This document shows positions 35,630-43,984 of a DNA stretch of 64,000 bases, piece after piece. Each line of letters starts with the position of its first letter. The stretch's first letter is position 1. The notes under the pieces are model-generated. The model was not told the DNA's origin. It ran no database searches and saw only the letters and a list, made by a program, of their open reading frames with translations. Source of the DNA: Sphingopyxis flava (GTDB lineage Bacteria > Pseudomonadota > Alphaproteobacteria > Sphingomonadales > Sphingomonadaceae); NCBI RefSeq assembly GCF_900168005.1, contig NZ_FUYP01000009.1, positions 1 to 64,000 on the forward strand, written 5' to 3'. Both the position numbers and the translations under genes were made by a program.

Positions 35630-36580
35630 GTGATAAAGGCCAAGGTCGCCGTCCTGATCTCGGGCACGGGCACGAATATGGCGGCCCTGCTCTACGCCGC
35701 AAAGTCTAAGGCGTGCCCTTACGAGATCGTGCTGGTCGCGAGCAACAATCCCGATGCGCCCGGGCTGCGGCTCGCAGCCGCGGAGGGCATCGCGACCTGG
35801 AGCCTGCCGCACAAGGGGATGAAGCGCGGCGCCTTCGACGCGCTGGTCGACGCGCGGCTGCGCGAAGCGGGGGCCGAATATGTCGCGCTCGCGGGTTATA
35901 TGCGTATTCTGTCCGAAAGCTTCGTCGCGGCGTGGCAGGGGCGGATGCTCAATATTCATCCCAGTCTCCTGCCTCTCTACAAGGGGCTCGACACCCACCA
36001 GAAGGCGATCGACGCTGGTGACAAATTCGCCGGCTGCAGCGTCCACATCGTGACCCCGACGCTCGACGACGGGCCGGTGCTCGCGCAGACGCGCGTCGCG
36101 ATCCTGCCTGACGACACGGCCGAGAGCCTCGCCGCGCGCGTGCTGATCGCGGAGCACCAGCTCTATCCGCCGACACTCGCGGCCTTCGTGATGCGCGAGC
36201 GCGATCCTGTCCATCTATTGGAACGCGTGCGCGACCTCGCTCTGGCGCTCCCCGAGGCCGACGAGGTGACCTCGCACGGCATGCCCTGCTTCGGCATCGT
36301 CAAGGGCAAGAAATTCGCTTACTTCACGCATGATCACCACGGCGATGGCCGCACCGCGCTCCTCGTCAAGATCAGCGGCGCCGATGAGCAGGCGCAGCTC
36401 ATCGAAATCGACGCCAACCGTTATTTCCGGCCCGCCTATTTCGGCGACGGCTGGGTAGGCATCCGCCTCGACGGCGGTGACAATGATTGGGACGCGCTCG
36501 CGGACTGGCTGCGCAAGAGCTGGCTCGCGGTCGCGCCAAGGAAGCTTGCAGGCCTGATGGGGGCTGCAGAGGAGTTTTAG
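35630..36580 (+). CDS. purN: Phosphoribosylglycinamide formyltransferase fused to a YjbR/MmcQ domain
   Basis: A 316-aa product where PurN is usually about 190-220. Residues 1 to about 190 are a full GAR transformylase: LISGTGTNMAALL, catalytic Asn108 and His110 in NIHPSLLP, and Asp146 in TLDDGPV. Residues about 196-308 match the MmcQ/YjbR (DUF419) fold: LERVRDLALALPEADEVTSH, GKKFAYFT, ALLVKISG, RYFRPAYFGDGWVGIRLD and a final DWLRKSWLAVA. YjbR proteins have a CyaY-like fold and poorly known function, probably nucleic-acid binding. The GTG at 35630 follows AGGACAGGA; a TTG ten codons upstream is the alternative. Confidence 0.92.
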   Translation: MIKAKVAVLISGTGTNMAALLYAAKSKACPYEIVLVASNNPDAPGLRLAAAEGIATWSLPHKGMKRGAFDALVDARLREAGAEYVALAGYMRILSESFVAAWQGRMLNIHPSLLPLYKGLDTHQKAIDAGDKFAGCSVHIVTPTLDDGPVLAQTRVAILPDDTAESLAARVLIAEHQLYPPTLAAFVMRERDPVHLLERVRDLALALPEADEVTSHGMPCFGIVKGKKFAYFTHDHHGDGRTALLVKISGADEQAQLIEIDANRYFRPAYFGDGWVGIRLDGGDNDWDALADWLRKSWLAVAPRKLAGLMGAAEEF

Positions 36581-36775
36581 CTACGCGGCGGTTTGCCGTA
36601 CCGGCCGGTTCATGCAAAGACGATCGCCGTCGATGGCGCGGTTGCGCTGATTGGATCAGCGAGCCTCGACCGACCCAGCTTCGAGCTCAATTTCGAAAAT
36701 AATATGATGTTCGCCCGCGCAGACTTCACGGGCGAAATTCGGGCGCGGCAGACCGCCGATCTGGCCGACTGCGAG
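36581..36775 (+). pseudogene. Remnant of a cardiolipin synthase / phospholipase D gene (second HKD motif only)
   Basis: Starting right after the purN stop, one frame reads YRPVHAKTIAVDGAVALIGS and continues ASLDRPSFELNFENNM. That is a complete H-x-K-x4-D-x6-G-S-x3-D phospholipase D motif with the typical cardiolipin-synthase tail (RSFELNFENN, EIRARQ). Nothing upstream supplies the first HKD motif or the membrane helices, and no start or ribosome site fits. The frame runs to 36862 but loses resemblance near the 31-bp palindrome at 36776. It is a truncated relic. Confidence 0.75.
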
Positions 36776-36806
36776 CCCATTCCGGCGATCGGATCGCCGG
36801 AATGGG
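36776..36806. repeat. 31-base near-perfect palindrome (15-bp arms, 1-base centre)
   Basis: CCCATTCCGGCGATC at 36776-36790 is exactly complementary to 36792-36806, around a single G. It lies in the degraded region downstream of purN. It can form a very stable hairpin but no T-run follows. It may be a processed-end hairpin for purN mRNA or an extragenic palindromic element. Confidence 0.65.
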
Positions 36807-36942
36807 GATTGCCGCCCGTCCGTTGCAGAATCTCCCGCGCGATGCTGAGTCCCGTGCTGTGATGCCCAGCGAAAAGGCCGCCGGATCATTCCAGCGGCCC
36901 TTGCGCTTTTGATTCCGCCGCAACCCGCGGCGACGATCGCGT
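36807..36942. other. Gene-free stretch between the palindrome and ndk
   Basis: There is no convincing coding potential here. The stretch holds only the terminator-like hairpin downstream of ndk. Together with the cardiolipin-synthase relic and the palindrome it makes the 362-base non-coding interval between purN and ndk. Confidence 0.5.
36872..36899 (-). terminator. ndk: Probable terminator downstream of ndk
   Basis: GGCCGCCGG (36876-36884) pairs with CCAGCGGCC (36891-36899) with one mismatch and a 6-base loop. On the minus strand a TTTT run follows at 36875-36872. A weaker T-rich end (GCGCTTTT) on the plus side may also serve purN. Confidence 0.55.
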
Positions 36943-37365
36943 TCAGCCGACGATTTCTTCGGGCTTGAAGAAATAGGCGATCTCGATCGCGGCATTCTCT
37001 TCGCTGTCGCTGCCGTGGACGCTGTTCGCCTCGATGCTCTCTGCAAGCTCCTTGCGGATCGTGCCCGGTGCCGCATCTTTGGGGTTGGTGGCGCCCATGA
37101 CGTCGCGGTTGCGCTGCATGGCATTTTCGCCCTCAAGGACCTGAACCACGACCGGACCTGACGTCATGAATTCGACCAGCTCGCCGAAAAAGGGGCGATC
37201 CTTGTGAACCGCGTAGAAACCCTCGGCCTGCTCGCGGGTCATGCGGATGCGCTTGGAGGCGACCACGCGCAAGCCCGCGTCCTCCAGCATCTTGGTAACT
37301 GCGCCCGTCAGGTTGCGGCGCGTCGCGTCGGGCTTGATGATCGAAAAGGTGCGGGTGACCGCCAT
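36943..37365 (-). CDS. ndk: Nucleoside diphosphate kinase
   Basis: The enzyme transfers the gamma phosphate between nucleoside triphosphates and diphosphates. The product is 140 aa, the standard length. It has [10 protein letters not shown] near the N-terminus, [11 protein letters not shown], and the phospho-accepting His117 in [12 protein letters not shown]. The ATG has AGGAG 8 bases upstream. An A/T-rich patch (TATATTTTATGAT on plus, about 37385-37397) upstream could hold the promoter. Confidence 0.97.
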   Translation of the reverse strand: MAVTRTFSIIKPDATRRNLTGAVTKMLEDAGLRVVASKRIRMTREQAEGFYAVHKDRPFFGELVEFMTSGPVVVQVLEGENAMQRNRDVMGATNPKDAAPGTIRKELAESIEANSVHGSDSEENAAIEIAYFFKPEEIVG

Positions 37366-37397
37366 GGGAAAGCTCCTGCGTAGGTATATTTTATGAT

Positions 37398-37417
37398 GCG
37401 CGGCCCTCTAGCCGCGC
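37398..37417 (-). terminator. Hairpin between lipoprotein gene and ndk
   Basis: GCGCGGC (37398-37404) pairs perfectly with GCCGCGC (37411-37417) around a 6-base loop. It lies downstream of the lipoprotein stop on the minus strand and just upstream of the ndk promoter region. The following sequence on the minus strand is A/T-rich (ATCATAAAATATA), not a clean T-run. Confidence 0.45.
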
Positions 37418-37460
37418 TTTGGCCGCACCGCAAGCGGGGAGCGAAGGCTGGATGCAGCGA

Positions 37461-38000
37461 TCAGCGGCGGTGTCCATAGGTGACGCTGCCTCTCACCTGG
37501 TCCCCCTCCTGCGTCGCGGTGAACTGCATGCCCGACTTGTCGTCGTCGGCCTTTTGCGCTGCAAACATCATCGTCTGGTCGGCGGTGATCTCCGAGGTGA
37601 CTTTCATTCCCTGCGCCTCGACCTGCTTGCGAAAATGAGCGATCACGTCCGCTGCTTTGCCCTTTACCTCGAAACTGGCCATTCCGGCGTTCCCATCTTT
37701 GCCGGACGAGGATAACCCCCCGGTCATCCTGGCGCCAGGATATGGCGCGATACCGGCGGGAAGCTTGGCATGCGCAGCGCCGCCCCCGAAACTCACCTCA
37801 CCATCGGCCGTCTTGATTGTGACGTTGCCCGCCTCGCCATCGTCGCTCGTCACCTTATACTCTGCCGTCTCCCCGGTTTCCGGGTCGGTATAGGTGCCGC
37901 TCGCAACCTCTTTTTCCGACTTGGAGCCGCAACCAGCAACGAGCAGTGCAGCTGCTGCGACAAAGGTGTTGAGGAAGGCCGAGGTTGGGCGGGTCGTCAT
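37461..38000 (-). CDS. Putative lipoprotein, unknown function
   Basis: 179 aa. The lipoprotein signal has lipobox LVAGC near residue 22-26. A short acidic/threonine-rich region (GTYTDPETGETAEYKVT) is followed by a folded C-terminal part containing IAPYPGARMTGG and ADVIAHFRKQVEAQGMKVTS, a pattern seen in small periplasmic proteins with a ferredoxin-like shape. No named family is recognised. The start is MTTRPTSAFLN, with AGGAG 8 bases upstream. It is probably monocistronic. Confidence 0.8.
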   Translation of the reverse strand: MTTRPTSAFLNTFVAAAALLVAGCGSKSEKEVASGTYTDPETGETAEYKVTSDDGEAGNVTIKTADGEVSFGGGAAHAKLPAGIAPYPGARMTGGLSSSGKDGNAGMASFEVKGKAADVIAHFRKQVEAQGMKVTSEITADQTMMFAAQKADDDKSGMQFTATQEGDQVRGSVTYGHRR

Positions 38001-38084
38001 GGTCAAACTCCTGCTTTTTGGGAATGACTGGCTTTTGCGCGATGTCATGTCCGCTTGTCGGTGACCGCGGTCACAATGATGATC

Positions 38085-38534
38085 TCAGGGTCCTTCTGAC
38101 CAGCGGCCGCGGTCGTCTTGTTTCCAGAAATGGATCTCCGCCAACTTGGCCGCGCTCAGCGTCCGCCAGGTTGCACGCGCGTTATCAAGGCGGCTGTTAT
38201 CGAAGAAGAGGAAGGCGCGGTCAAACGCCAGAGCCTCCTCGCGCCAGGTGCCGTCGGCCAGCGCGACGTGGCGAGCCCCGTTTGGAGCCGGCGACAAGAG
38301 CGTTCCCGCGATCAGGATCGGCTCGATCGCCTCGTCCGGGGTGCCCGCAGCGCCATGCGGCAGGAAGCTTGCCGGTTGCAGCGACCAGAGCGCCTCGTCG
38401 ATCGCCTGTCTCTGCATCGCCGACTCGGCGACGACGAGAAGTCGCGCCTCCTCCGCGAGAATGCGTGCGGCGACTGCCGGGAGCACCCGTTCGGCAGGAT
38501 CGCGGGTCAGCCGGTAGAAGTCAACGCGCGCCAT
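38085..38534 (-). CDS. holC: DNA polymerase III subunit chi
   Basis: About 150 aa. It shows N-terminal VDFYRLTRDP, ARILAEEARLLVVAES, QRQAIDEALWSLQPASFLPHG, and a C-terminal KLAEIHFWKQDDRGRWSEGP, matching the chi subunit that links the clamp loader to single-stranded-DNA-binding protein. The start at MARVDFYR (38534) is preferred; MGQGMARV (38546) is possible. It follows pepA on the same strand with a 22-base gap, the pepA-holC order common in proteobacteria. Confidence 0.88.
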   Translation of the reverse strand: MARVDFYRLTRDPAERVLPAVAARILAEEARLLVVAESAMQRQAIDEALWSLQPASFLPHGAAGTPDEAIEPILIAGTLLSPAPNGARHVALADGTWREEALAFDRAFLFFDNSRLDNARATWRTLSAAKLAEIHFWKQDDRGRWSEGP

Positions 38535-38556
38535 CCCCTGCCCCATTTTCCGTGCC

Positions 38557-40011
38557 TCAGCCCTCGTAATTGTCGGCGATGAAACGATCGAGGAGGCGCA
38601 CACCATAGCCGGTCGCGCCCTTGGCATAGGTCGGCCCGTCCTTGTCATGCCACGCCATGCCCGCGATATCGAGGTGGGCCCACAGAACGCCATCGTCGAC
38701 GAAGCGCTTCAGGAACTGCGCGGCGGTGATCGATCCGCCTTCGCGCGGTCCAATATTCTTCATGTCCGCGATGTTGCTGTCGATCAGCTTGTCATAAGCG
38801 GGAGATAGCGGAAAGCGCCACAGCCTGTTCGCGCTCGCCTCGCCCGCGCTGAGCAGCTTGGCCGCCAGATCGTCATCATTCGCGAACATGCCTGCATATT
38901 CGTGGCCGAGCGAGATCACCATCGCGCCCGTCAGCGTTGCAAGGTCGACGATGACCTTTGGCGAGTACGTCTTCTGCGCCCAGGCGATACAATCGCAAAG
39001 CACCAGTCGGCCCTCGGCGTCGGTGTTGAGAACCTCGACCGTCTGGCCGGACATTGTCGAGACGATGTCGCCTGGGCGCATCGCATTACCGTCCGGCATA
39101 TTTTCAACGAGGCCAACGACGCCGATGACATTTGCCTTTGCCTTGCGCCCCGCAAGCGCCTTGATCGCGCCCGCGACGGCGCCCGCACCGCCCATGTCCC
39201 ACTTCATCATGTCCATGCCCGGCCCAGGCTTCAGGCTGATACCGCCGGTGTCGAAGGTGACGCCCTTGCCGATGAAGACCACGGGGGCCTCGCCCTCCAT
39301 GCCGCCATTCCAGCGCATCGCGAGCAGCCGCGGCGGGCGCACAGACCCCTGAGCAACGCCGAGCAGCGCCCCCATGCCGAGCGCCTTCATCTGGCGCTCG
39401 TCGAGAATTTCAAGTTCGACGCCAAGGTCAGCAAGATGTTGGCAGCGCTCGACGAAGGTTTCGGGATAGAGAAGGTTCGGCGGCTCGGCGACAAGCGTCT
39501 GGGTCAACGCGACGCCGTCGGCAACAGCTTCAAAGGCGGCCCAGCGGTTCGAAACATCGCCCGACGCCGACGCGATAACTAACGATTTGAGGCTGGGCTT
39601 CGCCGTGTCGGCAAGCCGCGTGCGATAGGTATCGAGACGCCAGTTGCGAAGGCGTGCACCCATCGCAAAGGCAAGCACATCATCGTCATCGGCGCCGGCA
39701 CCGGCAAAATCAACCGCAACCTGGCTCGCACCACTCGTCTGGAGGCGTGCGACCAGCGCCGCGCCGCCGCGTTCGAGATCATGAAGGCTGCCTTCCCCAA
39801 TGCCGACTAGCAGCAGCCGCCGGGGCCGACCATTGTCGATGAATGCCGTTTCGGCCACTGTCCCTGCCGCGCCCTCGAAACGCGCCTGCGCCGCCGCTGC
39901 GCCGAGCAGCGCCGCATTCTCTCCGGCAAGCGCGTCAACGCCTCCCTTGCGTACCGGAATGGCGACCGTGTCGGCGGATGCGTCGATTTGCGCGACAAAC
40001 TGAATGTCCAT
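38557..40011 (-). CDS. pepA: Leucyl aminopeptidase
   Basis: A 484-aa M17 metalloprotease that removes N-terminal residues from peptides. The C-terminal catalytic domain has GKGVTFDTGGISLKPG, the family signature NTDAEGRLVL with metal ligands, and GGSITAAQFLKRFV. The N-terminal domain is less conserved. It is divergent from lptD with 126 bases between starts, and holC follows. Confidence 0.95.
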   Translation of the reverse strand: MDIQFVAQIDASADTVAIPVRKGGVDALAGENAALLGAAAAQARFEGAAGTVAETAFIDNGRPRRLLLVGIGEGSLHDLERGGAALVARLQTSGASQVAVDFAGAGADDDDVLAFAMGARLRNWRLDTYRTRLADTAKPSLKSLVIASASGDVSNRWAAFEAVADGVALTQTLVAEPPNLLYPETFVERCQHLADLGVELEILDERQMKALGMGALLGVAQGSVRPPRLLAMRWNGGMEGEAPVVFIGKGVTFDTGGISLKPGPGMDMMKWDMGGAGAVAGAIKALAGRKAKANVIGVVGLVENMPDGNAMRPGDIVSTMSGQTVEVLNTDAEGRLVLCDCIAWAQKTYSPKVIVDLATLTGAMVISLGHEYAGMFANDDDLAAKLLSAGEASANRLWRFPLSPAYDKLIDSNIADMKNIGPREGGSITAAQFLKRFVDDGVLWAHLDIAGMAWHDKDGPTYAKGATGYGVRLLDRFIADNYEG

Positions 40012-40137
40012 GCCTTAACTCTCTTATGCGATGATTGATTGCAACGTGCCGGACCGATAGGGGTTTCGCTTGCGAGTTGCAAAAACAAAGCTGCCGGTTC
40101 ACCCGGGGACGGACGCGAAGAGGGACAACCAATTCTA

Positions 40138-42480
40138 ATGACATGGGCTTTGTTCCGGCAGGCGACGGGCGCACGATATCTGTGGCTGACCACCGCCAGC
40201 GGCGTGGCCCTGATCGCGAATCCGGCGCTCGCGCAGCAGGGTTCTGAGGCGGCGGCCCCGGATTTGATCGCGCCGCCCGCCGTCCCGACGCTCCCCGAGA
40301 TCCCGCGCTCTGCCGAGCCTGATCTTCAAACCCCCGACATCTCGCCGGTCCCCGTGGACGCTCCGAAGGTCGAGGGTGAGAATCAGATTGGCTTTGCTGC
40401 CGACAATCTGAATTACGACAGCGAAACCGAGATCGTCGTTGCCGAGGGCAATGTCGAGATGAACCGCGAGGCCATTTCGATGCGCGCGGACAAGGTCACG
40501 TGGAACCGCAAGACTGGCGAGGTTGTCGCGGAGGGCGATGTTGCGATCCGCAATCCTGAGGGCGATACGGCCTATGGTGACCGGATCGAGCTGACCGATA
40601 CGCTGCGCGACGGGGTGGTCGAGAATCTGCTCGTCGTCCTCGATAATGGGGCGCGCCTTGCCGCGATCCGCGGCACACGCTTCGACAATGGCAATATCGA
40701 GCTGGAAAACGCCGCCTACACCCCCTGCCCCGTCGAAGATGAAAATGGCTGTCCCAAGAAGCCAAGCTGGCAGATCCGCGCGGTGCGCGTCCTGTATGAC
40801 CGCGCGAAGAACAAGGTAAAATACAAGGGCGCGCGGGTTGAGATCTTCGGGCTGCCGCTGATTCCGTTACCGGGTCTTAGCCATCCTGCAAACAGCGAGG
40901 CTGGAAGCGGCATCCTCGTCCCCAATGTACGCCTCGATCGAACCAACGGCTTCGAAATCGCGGTGCCTTATTATCTCCGCCTCGCGCCGAACCGCGACCT
41001 GACGCTGACCCCGCATCTTTACACCGACGCAGCCCCGATGCTTGAGGGCGAATTTCGCGCCCTTACCGATTTCGGCTCCTTCAGGATCAACGGCTTCGCA
41101 ACATACAGCTCGGTCGTACCGCTCGTGGGCACGCCGACGACCTCGACCAACGAGTTTCGCGGCTATCTGGAAAGCGCGGGCAAATTCCAGATCGATCCGC
41201 GGTGGAGCGTCAGCTACTCGGGGCGGATCGCAACCGACCGCACCTTCATGCGCCGCTATGATATCAGCCGCGACGATCGGCTGCGATCGACCTTCGAGGT
41301 CGAAAGGATCGGCGGTCAAAGCTATTTGTCGATCGCCGGATGGGCAACGCAGACGCTGCGCTTCAACGACGAGCAGGGGCAGCAACCGATCGCGCTGCCG
41401 ATCATCGATTTTCGCCAGCGGCTCGATGATCCGTGGCTGGGAGGGCAATTCGAGCTCCAGCTCAACACCGTCGCGATCGGGCGCACCGCCGGCCAGGATA
41501 CGCAGCGCGCCTTTGCAGGCGCGCGCTGGGACCTGCGGCGGCTGACGCCGCTCGGCCAGGAGGTCACGCTGACCGCCCTCGTTCGCGGGGACGTCTATCA
41601 TAGCGACGAGAATCTTCTTACCGCCATCCCTGGCTATCGCGGGCGGTCGGGTTGGCAGGCGCGCGGCATCGCCGCTCTCGCCGCCGACATGCGCTGGCCC
41701 TTCATCGGCGAATTTCTCGGCGGAACCCAGACGCTGACTCCGCGCGTCCAGTTCGTCGCGACGCCGCCGATCGACAATATCGAGATCCCCAACGAGGATT
41801 CGCGCGCCTTCGACCTTGAGGACAGCAATCTCTTCGCGATCAACCGCTTCAACGGCTACGACCGCTTCGAGGATGGCGCACGCGTCACCTATGGCGTGGA
41901 ATGGAACTACAGCCGCCCGGGCTTCAACATCAATTCGGTCGTCGGGCAGAGCTACCGCCTGACGAACAAGCCGACCTTGTTCCCCGACGGCACCGGTCTT
42001 ACGGACCGCACCTCCGATATCGTCGGACGCACCACGATCGCCTACAAGGATTTCCTGCGCCTCACCCACCGTTTCCGCCTCGACAAGGACGATCTCGCGG
42101 TGCGCCGCAACGAATTCGATGCCACGATCGGCGGCCGGTCCACCTACGCTGTCCTCGGCTATTCGCGGCTCAACCGCGACATCACCAGCCTCGCCGAAGA
42201 CCTGCAGGACCGCGAGGAAGTGCGTGCAGGGGGGCGCGTCGCGGTGGCGCGCAACTGGTCGGTCTTCGGATCGGCGATTATCGACCTTACCGGCAGAAAT
42301 GATGATCCGGCGAGCACGTCGGACGGATTTGAGCCGATTCGCCACCGCCTCGGGGTTGCGTATGACGATGATTGCCTGTCGATCGCGCTCACCTGGCGGC
42401 GCGACTATATCGACACGGGCGACGCGCGGCGCGGAAACAGCTTCTCCTTCCGCATCGCCTTTCGCAACCTTGGCTTCTGA
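40138..42480 (+). CDS. lptD: LPS-assembly protein LptD
   Basis: An outer-membrane protein that inserts lipopolysaccharide into the outer leaflet together with LptE. The product is 780 aa. A signal sequence (about residues 1-36, ending in PALAQQ) precedes an OstA-type beta-jellyroll domain (FAADNLNYDSETEIVVAEGN, ISMRADKVTWNRKTGEVVAEGD), a Cys pair (TPCPVEDENGCPKK), and a long beta-barrel ending NLGF, an aromatic C-terminus as expected for BAM substrates. The start at 40138 yields the signal peptide. It is followed by surA, a periplasmic chaperone for barrel proteins. Confidence 0.95.
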   Translation: MTWALFRQATGARYLWLTTASGVALIANPALAQQGSEAAAPDLIAPPAVPTLPEIPRSAEPDLQTPDISPVPVDAPKVEGENQIGFAADNLNYDSETEIVVAEGNVEMNREAISMRADKVTWNRKTGEVVAEGDVAIRNPEGDTAYGDRIELTDTLRDGVVENLLVVLDNGARLAAIRGTRFDNGNIELENAAYTPCPVEDENGCPKKPSWQIRAVRVLYDRAKNKVKYKGARVEIFGLPLIPLPGLSHPANSEAGSGILVPNVRLDRTNGFEIAVPYYLRLAPNRDLTLTPHLYTDAAPMLEGEFRALTDFGSFRINGFATYSSVVPLVGTPTTSTNEFRGYLESAGKFQIDPRWSVSYSGRIATDRTFMRRYDISRDDRLRSTFEVERIGGQSYLSIAGWATQTLRFNDEQGQQPIALPIIDFRQRLDDPWLGGQFELQLNTVAIGRTAGQDTQRAFAGARWDLRRLTPLGQEVTLTALVRGDVYHSDENLLTAIPGYRGRSGWQARGIAALAADMRWPFIGEFLGGTQTLTPRVQFVATPPIDNIEIPNEDSRAFDLEDSNLFAINRFNGYDRFEDGARVTYGVEWNYSRPGFNINSVVGQSYRLTNKPTLFPDGTGLTDRTSDIVGRTTIAYKDFLRLTHRFRLDKDDLAVRRNEFDATIGGRSTYAVLGYSRLNRDITSLAEDLQDREEVRAGGRVAVARNWSVFGSAIIDLTGRNDDPASTSDGFEPIRHRLGVAYDDDCLSIALTWRRDYIDTGDARRGNSFSFRIAFRNLGF

Positions 42481-42643
42481 CAGGTGGTCTTGCAGTCACC
42501 GCCGGCAGCGCGCTTCCGCTCAGCCTGCGTTCAGCGTCTCGGCGCTATTCGCGCGGCAAAGCGGCCGGTAAAAGCGATTGCGCTGGACCACCGGGCGTCT
42601 CCGCTGATACGGAGCGTGCCAACAAATCTCGAATAGGGTGAAG

Positions 42644-43984
42644 ATGACCAAAATTTCGACCATGATCGGCTTGCTTGCCGCGGCGGCCGCCGGGATCACT
42701 CCGGTCGTTGCGCAGACCGTCGCCGACAGCGAAGTGCCGACGACCAGCCTCGACATCCCGGGTAATGTAAAGCTCTATGGCGATGCGAAGGCCAATGTCT
42801 ATCGTCCTTCGGCGACCGTGAACGGCGAGATTATCACGTCGACCGACATCGAAGAGCGCATGGCGCTGATCCGCATCGCGAACGCCAATCTGACGCTGAG
42901 TGCGGAGGAAGAGCAGCGGCTGCGCCAGCAGGTCTTCAGCAATCTGATCGACGAAAAATTGCAGATACAAGCCGCGCGTCAGGCCGAAATCACGATCGAC
43001 GAGAATCTGATCAATCAGCAGTTCGCCTCGCTTGCTGCGCGCTTCAAGCAAACGCCCGAGCAGTTCACCGAATATCTCAAGTCCAAGGGATCATCGGCCG
43101 CCGCTGTCAAGCAGCAGATCCGCGGAGAATTCGCTTGGGACCGTCTGCTGTCGCGTAATATTCAATCGACGACCAATGTTTCGACCGAAGAGGTCGACGC
43201 CGTGCTCAAGCGGCTTGAAGCTGCGAAGGGCCAAGACGAGTTCCATCTTGGCGAAATCTATCTCGAGGCGACCTCGGTAAACGCCGCCGAAGTTGCCGAA
43301 AATGCCCGCAAGATCATGGCGGCTCTTCAGGCAGGCGGCTCGTTCGCAGCCTACGCCCGCCAGTTCTCCGATGCCTCGACTGCGGTGGTTGGCGGCGACC
43401 TTGGCTGGGTGCGCGCAGGCCAGCTGCCTGACTCGATGGCCGAGGCGGCGGCGCAGATGCAGCCAGGCCAGCTCGTTGGGCCAATCGAGGTACCGGGGGG
43501 TATGTCGATCATGCTGCTCGTCGACCGGCGTCAGGTCTTGACGGCCGATCCGCGCGACGCGCTCCTCAGCCTCAAGCAAATCTCGCTCGACTTCCCTCCC
43601 GGGACCAGCGAAGCGCAGGCAACCGCACTGGCCAGCAAGTTCACCGAAGCGACAAGCGCGATCTCGGGCTGCGGCGCGGCTGACACCGTGGCGCAGAGCC
43701 TGGGTGCGTCAATCGTCTCGCGCGACAATCTGTCGATGCGTCAGTTGCCGCCCCAGTTGCAGCAGACGCTGATGGACCTCCAGATCGGTCAAACGACCCA
43801 GCCGTTCGGATCGGCGTCCGACGGAATCAGCGTTCTGGTTCTGTGCGGACGCGACATGCCGCAAACCGCAGGCGCACCGAGCGCCGAGCAAATCGAGCAA
43901 CGCCTGCTCGATGAAAAGGTCAACAGGCGCGCGCAGCGCTATTTGCGCGACCTGCGCCGGGATGCCGTGATCGAATATAGCTGA
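42644..43984 (+). CDS. surA: Periplasmic chaperone / peptidyl-prolyl isomerase SurA
   Basis: A 446-aa secreted protein with a signal sequence (GLLAAAAAGITPVVAQ), an N-terminal SurA_N-type domain (NGEIITSTDIEERMALI, LRQQVFSNLIDEKLQIQAA) and a parvulin domain (FHLGEIYLE, GGSFAAYARQFSD, GGDLGWVRAGQLP). It escorts outer-membrane proteins, including LptD. The ATG at 42644 follows AGGG at suitable distance; a GTG two codons upstream is less likely. The 163-base gap after lptD has no gene. The stop overlaps the pdxA start by one base (TGATG). Confidence 0.92.
   Translation: MTKISTMIGLLAAAAAGITPVVAQTVADSEVPTTSLDIPGNVKLYGDAKANVYRPSATVNGEIITSTDIEERMALIRIANANLTLSAEEEQRLRQQVFSNLIDEKLQIQAARQAEITIDENLINQQFASLAARFKQTPEQFTEYLKSKGSSAAAVKQQIRGEFAWDRLLSRNIQSTTNVSTEEVDAVLKRLEAAKGQDEFHLGEIYLEATSVNAAEVAENARKIMAALQAGGSFAAYARQFSDASTAVVGGDLGWVRAGQLPDSMAEAAAQMQPGQLVGPIEVPGGMSIMLLVDRRQVLTADPRDALLSLKQISLDFPPGTSEAQATALASKFTEATSAISGCGAADTVAQSLGASIVSRDNLSMRQLPPQLQQTLMDLQIGQTTQPFGSASDGISVLVLCGRDMPQTAGAPSAEQIEQRLLDEKVNRRAQRYLRDLRRDAVIEYS

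Noticed and set aside
40867..42345. 492-codon minus-strand frame inside lptD
   Set aside because: lptD has clear OstA and barrel features; the antisense translation has none.
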